Assembly: GCA_945876185.1 (NCBI GenBank)
Contig: CAMCMZ010000043.1
Coordinates: 1-32,727, forward strand
DNA length: 32,727 nt
Reading direction: 5' to 3'
From: Candidatus Kuenenia stuttgartensis
GTDB taxonomy: Bacteria > Planctomycetota > UBA11346
The notes below the pieces were generated by a model. That model worked only from the letters and a program-made list of their open reading frames with translations. It was not told where the DNA came from and did not search any database. Shown here in pieces: positions 16,046-23,111 of the stretch. Made by a program: the position numbers and the translations under genes. Within the stretch, counting starts at the first letter, position 1; every line of letters starts with the position of its first letter.

Positions 16046-16851
16046 GCGCCTGCTTCTCTACTGGCTTCGGCCATGACCCGATCTGCTTCGGCCACGACCC
16101 GATCTGCTTCGGCCACGACCCGGTCATCGGGATGGTCGATGCGTAGTTCGATGCGGTCGCTGCGGGTGCGGGCGACCGCGTATTCGCGTGGTTCGCCCGT
16201 GGCGAGATCGACATTCACGGTGCGCAGCAGCAGCATCGGCAGGTGGCGCGGGGCATGCAGCAGACGTGCTTCAGCCTCGGTGGGCAGGATCGCCGACACC
16301 AGGGTGGTGGCGCGTCGCAGCCCGATCCCGTAGCCGGAACGGAGCAGGGCGTGCAACGATCCGCCCTGGTACCGCGCGAGCAGTTCGGGCAGCGGGCCGC
16401 ACGGCAGGTGATGCAGGATGGAGGTCGTCGGCCGGCCGTCGACCAGGCGCACGGTCTGGATGCGGTAGATGGTGTCGCCGACCGACAACTGCAACCGGGC
16501 GGCGATCTCTTCATCGGCGGGGACGGATTCCGCCGCGATGAGGCTGCCGCCGAGGGCATGGCCGAGTCCCGACACCGTTTCGGTGAAGCGGGTCCGGCTG
16601 TGCAGCGGATACTCGATCGGACGGTCGAGGACGTAGGTGCCGAGTCCGCGTCGGCGTTCGACCCAGCCGCCGCTGACCAGAACCTCCATCGCATGGCGCA
16701 GGGTGTGCCGGTTGACCTGGAATCGGCGCGCGAGTTCGATCTCGGGCGGCAGGCGGTCGCCGGGCGTGTGGCGCTTCTTCAGATCGGCAGCGATACGCCC
16801 CGCGATCTGCGAATAGAGCGGTCTCGGACCATCGCGGTCGATGTCGATCAT
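16042..16851 (-). CDS. phnF: GntR/HutC-type regulator PhnF
   Basis: This 269-residue transcription regulator has an N-terminal winged helix (residues ~8-75: PLYSQIAGRIAADL, PPEIELARRFQVNRHTLRHAMEVL, RRRGLGTYV) and a UTRA ligand-binding domain (~90-240) ending in YAVARTRSDRIELRI. PhnF proteins are local repressors of phosphonate genes. ATG 16851 was chosen because the winged-helix domain starts there; the frame remains open upstream through the Pho box region. The C-terminus carries a 7-residue tandem repeat (DRVVAEA, three copies) from three 21-bp DNA repeats. It is the first gene of the phn operon and sits directly behind a four-unit Pho box. Confidence 0.92.
   Translation of the reverse strand: MIDIDRDGPRPLYSQIAGRIAADLKKRHTPGDRLPPEIELARRFQVNRHTLRHAMEVLVSGGWVERRRGLGTYVLDRPIEYPLHSRTRFTETVSGLGHALGGSLIAAESVPADEEIAARLQLSVGDTIYRIQTVRLVDGRPTTSILHHLPCGPLPELLARYQGGSLHALLRSGYGIGLRRATTLVSAILPTEAEARLLHAPRHLPMLLLRTVNVDLATGEPREYAVARTRSDRIELRIDHPDDRVVAEADRVVAEADRVMAEASREAGA
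16064..16126. repeat. Three 21-bp tandem repeats in the 3' end of phnF
   Basis: Units 16064-16084, 16085-16105 and 16106-16126 are nearly identical (GCTTCGGCCACGACCCGATC core). They are in frame and encode a charged helical heptad repeat after the UTRA domain. A change in copy number would keep the frame open. Confidence 0.9.
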
Positions 16852-16887
16852 GGCTGCTCCGTGGTCTAGACAGCCTCGGCGCGATCG

Positions 16888-16925
16888 TGAACCGCGAGTG
16901 AACCCCGGATGAATTTCCCGTGAAG
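16888..16925 (-). promoter_or_regulatory. Four-unit Pho box upstream of the C-P lyase operon
   Basis: Plus-strand TGAA occurs at 16888, 16899, 16910 and 16921, each exactly 11 bp apart. On the minus strand this reads TTCAC-TTCAT-TTCAC-TTCAC with 11-bp periodicity, room for two regulator dimers. It ends 36 bp before the phnF ATG at 16851. This is the strongest of the seven sites. Confidence 0.78.
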
Positions 16926-16987
16926 ACCGGCGCGTGCGCGACCGGCGTCGCGGCGGTGGAAAACAGGGCAGGGCGATCATGGGGCGA

Positions 16988-17440
16988 TCACGGGTCGATG
17001 ACGAAAGAATAGCCATGGCGCTCGAATCCCAGGGATTCGTAGAATCGGTGCGCCTCGGTGCGCTTGCGGTTGGACGACAGCGCCAGCTTGTAGCAGCCGG
17101 CCTCGCGGCACCTTTCAGCTGCGTGTGCCATCATCGCCTTGCCAAGGCCGCCACCGCGCCGGTCCGGCTCGACCACCACGTTCTCGACGACTGAGCTCGG
17201 CCGGCCGCGATGGCCAAGATTGGCGAGAATCACCAAGGTATAGGTCGCGATCGCCCGGCCGGACTCCTCGACCAGCCAGATCGTGTAGCCCGGGGTCGCA
17301 CTGATGCGCTCCCAGATCGCCTGGGCGGCGGGGGCATCCAACGGCGTTTCGCCGGGATAGCCGAGATGGGCGTAGAGCTCCAGTATGACCGGCAGATCGG
17401 CGCGGGTCGCTGGGCGGAAGCTGAAACGGCTGGAGTCCAT
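16988..17440 (-). CDS. GNAT acetyltransferase, probably PhnO-like
   Basis: This is a 150-residue GNAT-fold N-acetyltransferase. The acetyl-CoA loop is VEPDRRGGGLGKAMM, preceded by the central strand VVENVVV and followed by LSSNRKRTEAHRFYESLGF. The latter is close to the LSTNVKRHDAHRFY segment of E. coli PhnO, which acetylates aminoalkylphosphonates before C-P lyase attack. Context next to phnF and phnC supports that role, but GNAT substrate specificity cannot be read from sequence. ATG 17440 has AGGA 8 nt upstream. An in-frame ATG at 17554 would add 38 residues with a TPGLPPL repeat. Its own Pho box lies at 17587-17612. Confidence 0.85.
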   Translation of the reverse strand: MDSSRFSFRPATRADLPVILELYAHLGYPGETPLDAPAAQAIWERISATPGYTIWLVEESGRAIATYTLVILANLGHRGRPSSVVENVVVEPDRRGGGLGKAMMAHAAERCREAGCYKLALSSNRKRTEAHRFYESLGFERHGYSFVIDP

Positions 17441-17498
17441 GCGGTGGTTCCTGCGACGGCCACGTGGCCTGGGCGGCGGCCCTGGGGCCTGGGGCAGC

Positions 17499-17561
17499 AG
17501 CCCCGGAGTCAGCGGCGGCAGCCCCGGAGTCAGTGGCGGCAAGCCCGGAGTCATCGGCGTC
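17499..17561. repeat. Three 21-bp tandem repeats upstream of the acetyltransferase gene
   Basis: Units at 17499-17519, 17520-17540 and 17541-17561 share AGCCCCGGAGTCAGCGGCGG with few changes. They lie between the Pho box and ATG 17440, and would encode TPGLPPL heptads if translation starts at ATG 17554. They share only length, not sequence, with the repeats in phnF. Confidence 0.85.
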
Positions 17562-17586
17562 GTGGCGGCATCAACGGATTTACCTA

Positions 17587-17612
17587 TGAAGTTTTGGTGA
17601 ATTCCTTGCGAA
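17587..17612 (-). promoter_or_regulatory. Putative Pho box for the acetyltransferase gene
   Basis: TGAA at 17587, TGAA at 17598 and CGAA at 17609 are spaced 11 bp. Read on the minus strand this is TTCGC-TTCAC-TTCAT. It lies 33 bp upstream of ATG 17554 and 147 bp upstream of ATG 17440. Confidence 0.6.
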
Positions 17613-17754
17613 TGCTTCGCAGGTGCGAGAGTTGTCTACCCGGATCGTGAATGGCGGATTGGGTCACAGACGCCTGCTGCCCTTGGTTTTGCAGCGATTT
17701 CCCGGGAAGCCCTGCGCCTGGATGTCCAGGGCCCGGCGCCGACATCGTCGAAAA

Positions 17755-17781
17755 TTCATCGCCTATTCACCAGACCTTCAT
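17755..17781 (+). promoter_or_regulatory. Three-unit Pho box upstream of phnC
   Basis: TTCAT at 17755, TTCAC at 17766 and TTCAT at 17777 are in perfect 11-bp register. The site ends 34 bp before the phnC ATG at 17815 and should drive the phnCDE transcript. Confidence 0.72.
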
Positions 17782-17814
17782 GGAATGCGGGCATTTCACC
17801 GCCGGGAGGCCACC

Positions 17815-18654
17815 ATGGACATCGCCATCGCCGGCTTGTGCAAGTCGTTCCATGCCGGCCGTCGCGTCTGCAAGGCGCTCGACCGCATCGACCTGCGCAT
17901 CGCCTCGGGCGAAATGGTGGCGCTCATCGGCTCCTCCGGTTCCGGCAAGTCTACCCTGATGCGCCATATCAACGGCCTGTGCGTCGGCGATGCTGGGCAG
18001 ATCGCGGTCGGCGGCCGGAGCATCCAGGATAAGGGCCGTCTGGCGCGCGATGTCTCCGACGTGCGGGCCGGCATCGGCATGATCTTCCAGCAATTCAACC
18101 TGGTCGGCCGGCTGTCGGTGCTGACCAATGTCCTGGCCGGCACGATTCATCACCTGCCGCTGTGGCGTTCCTGCCTGATGCGCTTCACCCGCGCTGAGCG
18201 CATGATCGCGCTTGAGGCGTTGGCCCGGGTCGGCATGGCGGAGCAGGCCCTGCAACGCGCCAGCACCCTGAGTGGCGGTCAACAGCAACGCGCGGCGATC
18301 GCCCGCACCCTGGTCCAGCGCGCCCACGTCGTGCTGGGTGACGAACCGATCGCGTCGCTCGACCCGGATTCCGCCCGCAAGGTCATGGATGCGCTCGCCC
18401 GCATCAACCGCGAGGACGGCACCACGGTGGTGGTGTCGCTGCACCAGGTCGACTACGCGCTGTCGTACTGCCCGCGCACCATCGCCCTACGCGCCGGATC
18501 AGTGGCCTACGACGGACCGAGCACCCAGCTTTCGCACGAACGTCTGGCCCAGATCTATGGTTCCGACCTGCCGGACCTGCTCGCCCCGCGCGACTCCGGG
18601 GCCACCGACACCCCGCGCCCGACTCTCGCTCTGACCCCGGCCGCCGTGGCCTGA
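17815..18654 (+). CDS. phnC: Phosphonate ABC transporter ATP-binding protein PhnC
   Basis: PhnC is the ATPase that energises phosphonate import with PhnD and PhnE. The 279-residue protein has Walker [11 protein letters not shown]-loop [19 protein letters not shown] (typical of PhnC), signature LSGGQQQR, Walker [14 protein letters not shown] and switch VSLHQVDYA. Note that Walker B has GDEP where many ABC proteins have LDEP. ATG 17815 has GGGAGG 5 nt upstream; the open frame upstream crosses the Pho box. Family length is about 260, so the C-terminal ~20 residues ([17 protein letters not shown]) are an extra tail. phnD follows after 70 bp. Confidence 0.95.
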   Translation: MDIAIAGLCKSFHAGRRVCKALDRIDLRIASGEMVALIGSSGSGKSTLMRHINGLCVGDAGQIAVGGRSIQDKGRLARDVSDVRAGIGMIFQQFNLVGRLSVLTNVLAGTIHHLPLWRSCLMRFTRAERMIALEALARVGMAEQALQRASTLSGGQQQRAAIARTLVQRAHVVLGDEPIASLDPDSARKVMDALARINREDGTTVVVSLHQVDYALSYCPRTIALRAGSVAYDGPSTQLSHERLAQIYGSDLPDLLAPRDSGATDTPRPTLALTPAAVA

Positions 18655-18724
18655 CGCCATTTATCCACGAACATCCACGCTTTTTCCCGCCAACTCACCG
18701 TCCCACCACCCCATCGAGGACTCC

Positions 18725-19705
18725 ATGCTCCGCACCGTCGCCGCCTTCGCCCTCACCGCCCTCACCACCACCTTCACGATGGCCAACGCCGAGGATGAAC
18801 CCGCTGTTCTCACCTTCGGCATCATTTCGACTGAAAGCTCAGTCAACCTCAAGAAAGACTTCGAGCCCCTGCGCGTGGATCTCGAAGCCAAGATCGGCAA
18901 GAAGGTCGATCTGTTCTTCGCCCCCGACTACAACGGCGTGGTCGAGGCGATGCGCTTCAACAAGGTCCAGCTTGGCTGGTTCGGCAATGCGAGCGCCATC
19001 GACGCCGTCGATCGCGGCAATGGTGAAGTGTTCGTCCAGGTCGTCGACAAGGATGGCAACCCCGGCTACTGGTCGCTGATCATCGTGCACAAGGACAGCC
19101 CGATCAGTTCGCTCGAAGAACTCCTCGCCAAGCGCAAGGAGATCAACTTCTCGCTCGGTGATCCGTCCTCGACCTCGGGCACCCTGGTGCCCGGCTACTA
19201 CGCCTTCGGCCGCAACGGCGTGAACCCGGCCAAGGACTTCAAGGCCTGCCGCAACGCCAACCACGAAGCAAACGCGATGGCGGTGGCCAACAAGCATGTC
19301 GATGCTTCCACCTTCAACACCGAAGCCATGTTCCACCTCGAACGGAAGCAGCCCGAGTCGGCCAAGAACATCAAGGCGATCTGGAAGAGCCCGCTCATCG
19401 CGTCCGACCCGCTGGTCATGCGCAAGGATCTTTCCGACACGACTCGGGCCAAGATCCGCGAGTTCTTCATCTCCTACGGCAAGACCGACGAGCAGAAGGC
19501 CAAGATCGCGAACCTGAAGTGGTCCGGATTCAAGGAGTCGAGCAACGCCCAGCTCGTGCCCTACCGCCTGATCCGCGTCCTCAAGGAAAAGGCCAAGCTT
19601 GAGTCCGACAGCAAGATCCCCCAGGCCGACAAGCAGGCTAAGCTCGACGAGTTGGCCAAGAAGCAGGCTGAGCTGGAAGTGGAGTCCAAAAAGCTCGGGA
19701 TGTGA
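18725..19705 (+). CDS. phnD: Phosphonate-binding periplasmic protein PhnD
   Basis: This 326-residue solute-binding protein has a signal peptide ending at TMANA-ED. The family core is clear: FGIISTES, FFAPDYNGVVEAMRFNKVQLGWFGN, NFSLGDPSSTSGTLVPGYYAF and VDASTFNTEAM, close to the phosphonate-binding residues known for PhnD. The C-terminal ~40 residues are Lys/Glu-rich and probably helical (KLDELAKKQAELEVESKKL). It delivers phosphonates to PhnE/PhnC. ATG 18725 follows a weak GAGGA site. phnE begins 41 bp downstream. Confidence 0.95.
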   Translation: MLRTVAAFALTALTTTFTMANAEDEPAVLTFGIISTESSVNLKKDFEPLRVDLEAKIGKKVDLFFAPDYNGVVEAMRFNKVQLGWFGNASAIDAVDRGNGEVFVQVVDKDGNPGYWSLIIVHKDSPISSLEELLAKRKEINFSLGDPSSTSGTLVPGYYAFGRNGVNPAKDFKACRNANHEANAMAVANKHVDASTFNTEAMFHLERKQPESAKNIKAIWKSPLIASDPLVMRKDLSDTTRAKIREFFISYGKTDEQKAKIANLKWSGFKESSNAQLVPYRLIRVLKEKAKLESDSKIPQADKQAKLDELAKKQAELEVESKKLGM

Positions 19706-19746
19706 GGCGGCCGGTCCCCATTCGCCCCTCAACCTGATCGACGCGC

Positions 19747-20565
19747 ATGCTCCCTGCCGGTTCGCACCAGCCACCGTCTGCGACCCCGACCCCGCCCGAG
19801 GGTTTCGATTGGCGCCGTGCCCTGTGGCACGGCGCCTTCCTCCTCGGGTTTGCGGCGCTCATGGCCTGGGCCTGGCAGGGGGCGCGCATCGATCCGGTGC
19901 TGTTCCTCCAGCATTCTGAGAACAGCATGAAATTAGCGCGGGAGTTCTTTCCCCCGGATTTCACCGATTGGCGCATCTATGTCGACGAGATGGCCGTCAC
20001 CCTGCACATGGCGCTGTGGGGGACATTCCTGGCGGTGATCGCGGCCATACCGCTTGGTATCCTGGGTGCCTCCAACATCACGCCGTGGTGGATCTACCAG
20101 CCGATCCGCCGGATGATGGACATGCTGCGGGCGGTGAACGAGATGGTATTTGCCTTGTTCTTCATGGTCTCGGTCGGTCTCGGCCCGTTCGCCGGCACCC
20201 TCGCCCTGGCTGTCCATACGGCGGGAGTGCTCGGCAAGCTGTTCAGCGAGGTGGTCGAATCGATCGACCACCGTCCGGTCGAAGGCATCCGCTCCACCGG
20301 CGCCAATCGGCTGGAGGAAGTGGTCTACGGCGTGATCCCGCAGGTGCTGCCGATGTGGGTCAGCTACACGCTCTACCGCTTCGAAAGCAACGTGCGTTCG
20401 GCGGCGGTGGTGGGGATGATCGGGGCCGGTGGCATCGGCTTCTTCCTCAACGAGACGATGAAGACCTACAACTATCCGGCGGTCGCCGCGATCATGGCGA
20501 TGATCATCGCCACCGTCATGGTCATCGACGTGATTTCCGCCCGCATCCGCAAGGCGGCGTTGTGA
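19747..20565 (+). CDS. phnE: Phosphonate ABC transporter permease PhnE
   Basis: This is a 272-residue inner-membrane permease. A Pro-rich N-terminal tail is followed by hydrophobic helices near 28-46, 85-107, 132-160 and 215-265. The cytoplasmic coupling loop (EAA-type) is VEGIRSTGANRLEEVVYGVIP, which contacts PhnC. ESNVRSAAVVGMIGAGGIGFFL is characteristic of PhnE. A palindromic repeat begins 4 nt after the TGA stop. Confidence 0.94.
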   Translation: MLPAGSHQPPSATPTPPEGFDWRRALWHGAFLLGFAALMAWAWQGARIDPVLFLQHSENSMKLAREFFPPDFTDWRIYVDEMAVTLHMALWGTFLAVIAAIPLGILGASNITPWWIYQPIRRMMDMLRAVNEMVFALFFMVSVGLGPFAGTLALAVHTAGVLGKLFSEVVESIDHRPVEGIRSTGANRLEEVVYGVIPQVLPMWVSYTLYRFESNVRSAAVVGMIGAGGIGFFLNETMKTYNYPAVAAIMAMIIATVMVIDVISARIRKAAL

Positions 20566-20569
20566 GCCC

Positions 20570-20769
20570 AAAAATCGCAATTGCACCCCACCTGCTGCGT
20601 TGGTCGTCTTCTGTCATCGTCCGGACAGGTGTATTTCACCGCCCTCGAACGACGCTGGGACTCAAGCATCTCTATGGGGGCTAAGTAACCGCGTGGCCAC
20701 ACCTGTCCTGACTCGGCGCTGCCAAACTCCCTCCTCCCGCCTTGCATCTGGGGCGCACTTGCGATTTTT
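20570..20769 (+). repeat. Stop-codon-linked palindromic repeat, copy 3 (long form)
   Basis: This 200-bp long form starts AAAAATCGCAATTGCACC, 4 nt after the phnE TGA, and ends GCGCACTTGCGATTTTT. Inner arms are GTCCGGACAGGTGT and the complement of ACACCTGTCCTGAC. The outer parts are nearly identical to copy 1, while the centre of the inner segment (about 20645-20690) has diverged. Confidence 0.9.
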
Positions 20770-20787
20770 TCAATTTGTATTTTTTCA

Positions 20788-20890
20788 CACAGGGGACTCA
20801 GAGACGCGGAGTCCAGCAGGAGATCAGGCACAGACACCGATCTTCCATCTGGAAACCGTGGAACACCTCTGCGTCTCTGTGTCCCCTGTG
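20788..20890. repeat. Second inverted-repeat element (CACAGGGGAC type)
   Basis: A 24-nt arm at 20788-20811 and its complement at 20867-20890 match at 22 of 24 positions, with 55 nt between them. The arms are unrelated to the stop-linked repeat just upstream. A perfect 7-bp hairpin, GCACCGC/GCGGTGC, follows at 20909-20925. The stretch 20770-21003 between phnE and the second phnM has no gene and consists largely of these structures. It is probably a miniature mobile element or its remnant. Confidence 0.7.
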
Positions 20891-21003
20891 GCACTCGTCC
20901 CTGGGAGCGCACCGCTCCGCGGTGCAGGCTTCGCGGTTCAGGCGCGGCGGAGTCGCGTTCTTCCTGGTGTCCGCTATGAACGTCATGCTGAAAGATCATT
21001 TGG

Positions 21004-22155
21004 ATGATCACTGTCGACACCCCTGTAGCGGTACCCACCCGCATCGTCGGAGGATCCGTCCTCATCAACGGCCAGTTGGTTCCGACCGAGGTAGCGCTGG
21101 CCGGAGGTCGCATCGTCGACTCCGCCCCGGGTGCGACTGACGTGGATGCCAGCGGCCTGCTCGTGCTGCCCGGCATCATCGACCTGCATGGCGATGCCTT
21201 CGAGCGTGCTATCTGCCCGCGTCCCGGGGTCGTGGTGCCGATGGGGATCGCCTTGGCCGAAAATGACTCCTGGCTGCTGTCCGCCGGCATCACCACCGCT
21301 TTCCTGTCGGCCACGGATTCCTTCGAACCCGGCCTGCGCAGCCGGGAAACGCTGCGCCACCTGGTTGAACTCCTCGATCCCGACGAGGCTTTCCCGCTCA
21401 GTTGCGACATCCGCCTGCACGTCCGCCACGAGGTCTGCCTGACGGATGGCCACGCGGAACTGCTCGACTGGATGGTGAAGGGCCGCGTCCATCTGCTGTC
21501 CACCGCCGATCATCTGCCCGAGGACGGCGACCCCGTGCGCCGGACTCGCTTCCTCAGGTCAGTTTCGACCCGTTCGACCCTGGCCCCGACGGCGATCGAC
21601 GACCTGATCGCCCGCGCCTCGGCGCAACGAGAGCTTGGTCGCATCCAGGAATCGGAACTCTGCCGCACCGCGCTGGTCTTGCGCATCCCGCTCGCCAGCC
21701 ACGACGATCACGACGAAACCACCGTCGCCACCAGCCTGGCGCGCGGGTGCAGCATCGTCGAGTTCCCGTTCACCACGGCGGTGGCTCGGATAGCGCAGGA
21801 GCGCAGCGCATGCGTATTGCTGGGTGCGCCCAACTGGGTGCGCGGTGGCTCGCACCTCGGCCTGTTATCAGTCGCTGAGGCGCTGACGGCCGGCGTCGCC
21901 GGAGCGCTGTGCAGCGATTACCACTACCCCAGCCTGTTCCACGCCGCCTTCCTGATGGCTGAGCGTCAGGTTATGCCGCTGGCTGACGCCTGGGCCCTGG
22001 TCAGCCAGCGGCCGGCCGAGGCTGCGGGATTGACGGACAAGGGCCGCATCGCGCCGGGGTGCGCGGCTGATCTCATCCTGGTCGAGCCCACGCCGCGCGG
22101 TCCCCGGCTGCGTTCAGTCTGGGTCGCCGGCCGCGAGGTGGCGCGGTTTGCATGA
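21004..22155 (+). CDS. Second PhnM-like amidohydrolase
   Basis: This 383-residue amidohydrolase is a clear PhnM paralogue. It has LPGIIDLHGDAFERAICPRPGV, VRHEVC, SHDDHDETT, EFPFTTAVARIAQ, GAPNWVRGGSH and CSDYHYPSLFHAAF. It differs from the operon PhnM in active-site surroundings: HGDAFE replaces HCDALE, and SHDDHDE replaces SHDDDSPE. It may hydrolyse the same triphosphate intermediate or a related phosphonate-derived nucleotide; the substrate cannot be assigned. ATG 21004 has no strong ribosome site. It lies downstream of phnE, separated by two repeat elements, and has no recognisable Pho box of its own. Another stop-linked repeat follows 4 nt after its TGA. Confidence 0.88.
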   Translation: MITVDTPVAVPTRIVGGSVLINGQLVPTEVALAGGRIVDSAPGATDVDASGLLVLPGIIDLHGDAFERAICPRPGVVVPMGIALAENDSWLLSAGITTAFLSATDSFEPGLRSRETLRHLVELLDPDEAFPLSCDIRLHVRHEVCLTDGHAELLDWMVKGRVHLLSTADHLPEDGDPVRRTRFLRSVSTRSTLAPTAIDDLIARASAQRELGRIQESELCRTALVLRIPLASHDDHDETTVATSLARGCSIVEFPFTTAVARIAQERSACVLLGAPNWVRGGSHLGLLSVAEALTAGVAGALCSDYHYPSLFHAAFLMAERQVMPLADAWALVSQRPAEAAGLTDKGRIAPGCAADLILVEPTPRGPRLRSVWVAGREVARFA

Positions 22156-22159
22156 ATCC

Positions 22160-22261
22160 AAAAATCGCAATTGTACCCCATCTGCTGCGTTGGTCGTCGG
22201 TCATTGGGCGCTGCCCAACTCCCTCCTCCCGCCTTGCATCTGGGGCACACTTGCGATTTTT
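22160..22261 (+). repeat. Stop-codon-linked palindromic repeat, copy 4 (short form)
   Basis: This 102-bp short form starts 4 nt after the TGA of the second phnM gene. Compared with the other copies, the left arm has T where they have C (AATTGTACC) and the right arm has A at the paired G (GGCACACTT). This is a compensatory change that keeps the base pair. It supports selection on, or at least a recent intact form of, the folded structure. Confidence 0.9.
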
Positions 22262-22333
22262 TCTGGAAATACATGGATTGGATGGATGTAGCCAGGGGGG
22301 ACCGACCCAGTGTGGATCCGGGTCTGGTTTAAA

Positions 22334-23107
22334 ATGATCGTTCGCGTCGTCACGGCGAACCTCCGGAAATCCGACGCCGACGACGGCGCGCATGGCTGGC
22401 CCCATCGTCGCGACCTGTGCGCTCGCACGTTGGCGGAAGCCCAGCCCGACCTGATCTGCACCCAGGAATGCCGCCCGGACCAACGCGACGATCTGCTCGC
22501 CCGCCTTGACGGTTTCCAGGCCTGGGGCCTGGCGCGCACGCCGCAGGACGGTTTCCCGGTCAACGCCATGTTCTGGCGCGCCGACCGCTGGGACGTACGC
22601 GATCGTGGCGGCTACTGGTTGAGCACCAGCCCGCATGTTCCGGGCTCGCGCGGTTGGGACGCCGCCTCGATCCGGCTCGCCAACTGGCTGGTGCTCGAAC
22701 ATCGCCAGACGGGACTCCGCTTGCGCCTGATCTCGACCCACCTTGACCACGTCGGCGCCTTCGCCCGCCGCCGTAGCGCCACCATGCTGGTCCAGGATGC
22801 CAGCGCCTGGCCCGCCGACCTGCCCCAGGTGCTGGGTGGCGATTTCAACGAAGGCGACGAGGAACCCGCGCCGGCGCACCTGCTGGCCCACGGCTGGCGC
22901 GATGCCGTGGCATCCGCCGCCGGCACGCCCGAATCGACCTTCCATGGTTTCCAAGGTTCGGCCTGGACCGGCGATCAACGCCGCATCGATTGGATCCTGG
23001 TGCGCGGCGCTGTGCAGGTGCGATCAACCAACGTCATCCGCACTGCCGGACCGGACACTTGGCCGAGCGACCACTGGTTCGTCTGCGCCGACCTTGAAAT
23101 CGGTTGA
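22334..23107 (+). CDS. Endonuclease/exonuclease/phosphatase family protein
   Basis: This 257-residue protein has the EEP fold (DNase I-like). Visible catalytic and metal positions are TANLR at the start, DLICTQECRPDQ (Glu metal ligand), STHLDHVG, GGDFNEGDEEP (Asp-Asn pair), RIDWILVRG and WPSDHWFV (catalytic Asp-His). There is no signal peptide, so it acts in the cytoplasm unless exported otherwise. Family members hydrolyse nucleic acids, inositol or sphingolipid phosphates, or other phosphodiesters; the substrate is not evident. Its place among phosphorus-scavenging genes suggests a phosphodiesterase that frees phosphate from nucleic acid or lipid head groups. ATG 22334 was chosen over an upstream in-frame start at 22310 because the conserved strand begins there. 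Confidence 0.88.
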   Translation: MIVRVVTANLRKSDADDGAHGWPHRRDLCARTLAEAQPDLICTQECRPDQRDDLLARLDGFQAWGLARTPQDGFPVNAMFWRADRWDVRDRGGYWLSTSPHVPGSRGWDAASIRLANWLVLEHRQTGLRLRLISTHLDHVGAFARRRSATMLVQDASAWPADLPQVLGGDFNEGDEEPAPAHLLAHGWRDAVASAAGTPESTFHGFQGSAWTGDQRRIDWILVRGAVQVRSTNVIRTAGPDTWPSDHWFVCADLEIG

Positions 23108-23111
23108 AAAA

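Noticed and set aside
16852..17016. Longer N-terminus for PhnF
   Set aside because: It would translate the four-unit Pho box, and the winged-helix domain starts naturally at ATG 16851.
18655..18724. Possible Pho box between phnC and phnD
   Set aside because: ATCCACGAACATCCACG repeats at 10 bp, not 11, and lacks TTCA units.
20970..21003. Possible Pho box before the second phnM
   Set aside because: The two TGAA units are 12 bp apart and in the wrong orientation for this gene.
4865..22261. Reading the stop-linked repeats as integron attC sites
   Set aside because: Placement after stop codons fits, but consistent attC core sites (RYYYAAC and GTTRRRY) are not present in all copies, genes lie on both strands, and no integrase is seen.
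4865..22261. Calling the stop-linked repeats simple intrinsic terminators
   Set aside because: Length and sequence identity over 100-200 bp exceed what a terminator needs, and one copy lies within an operon. Termination may still be one effect.
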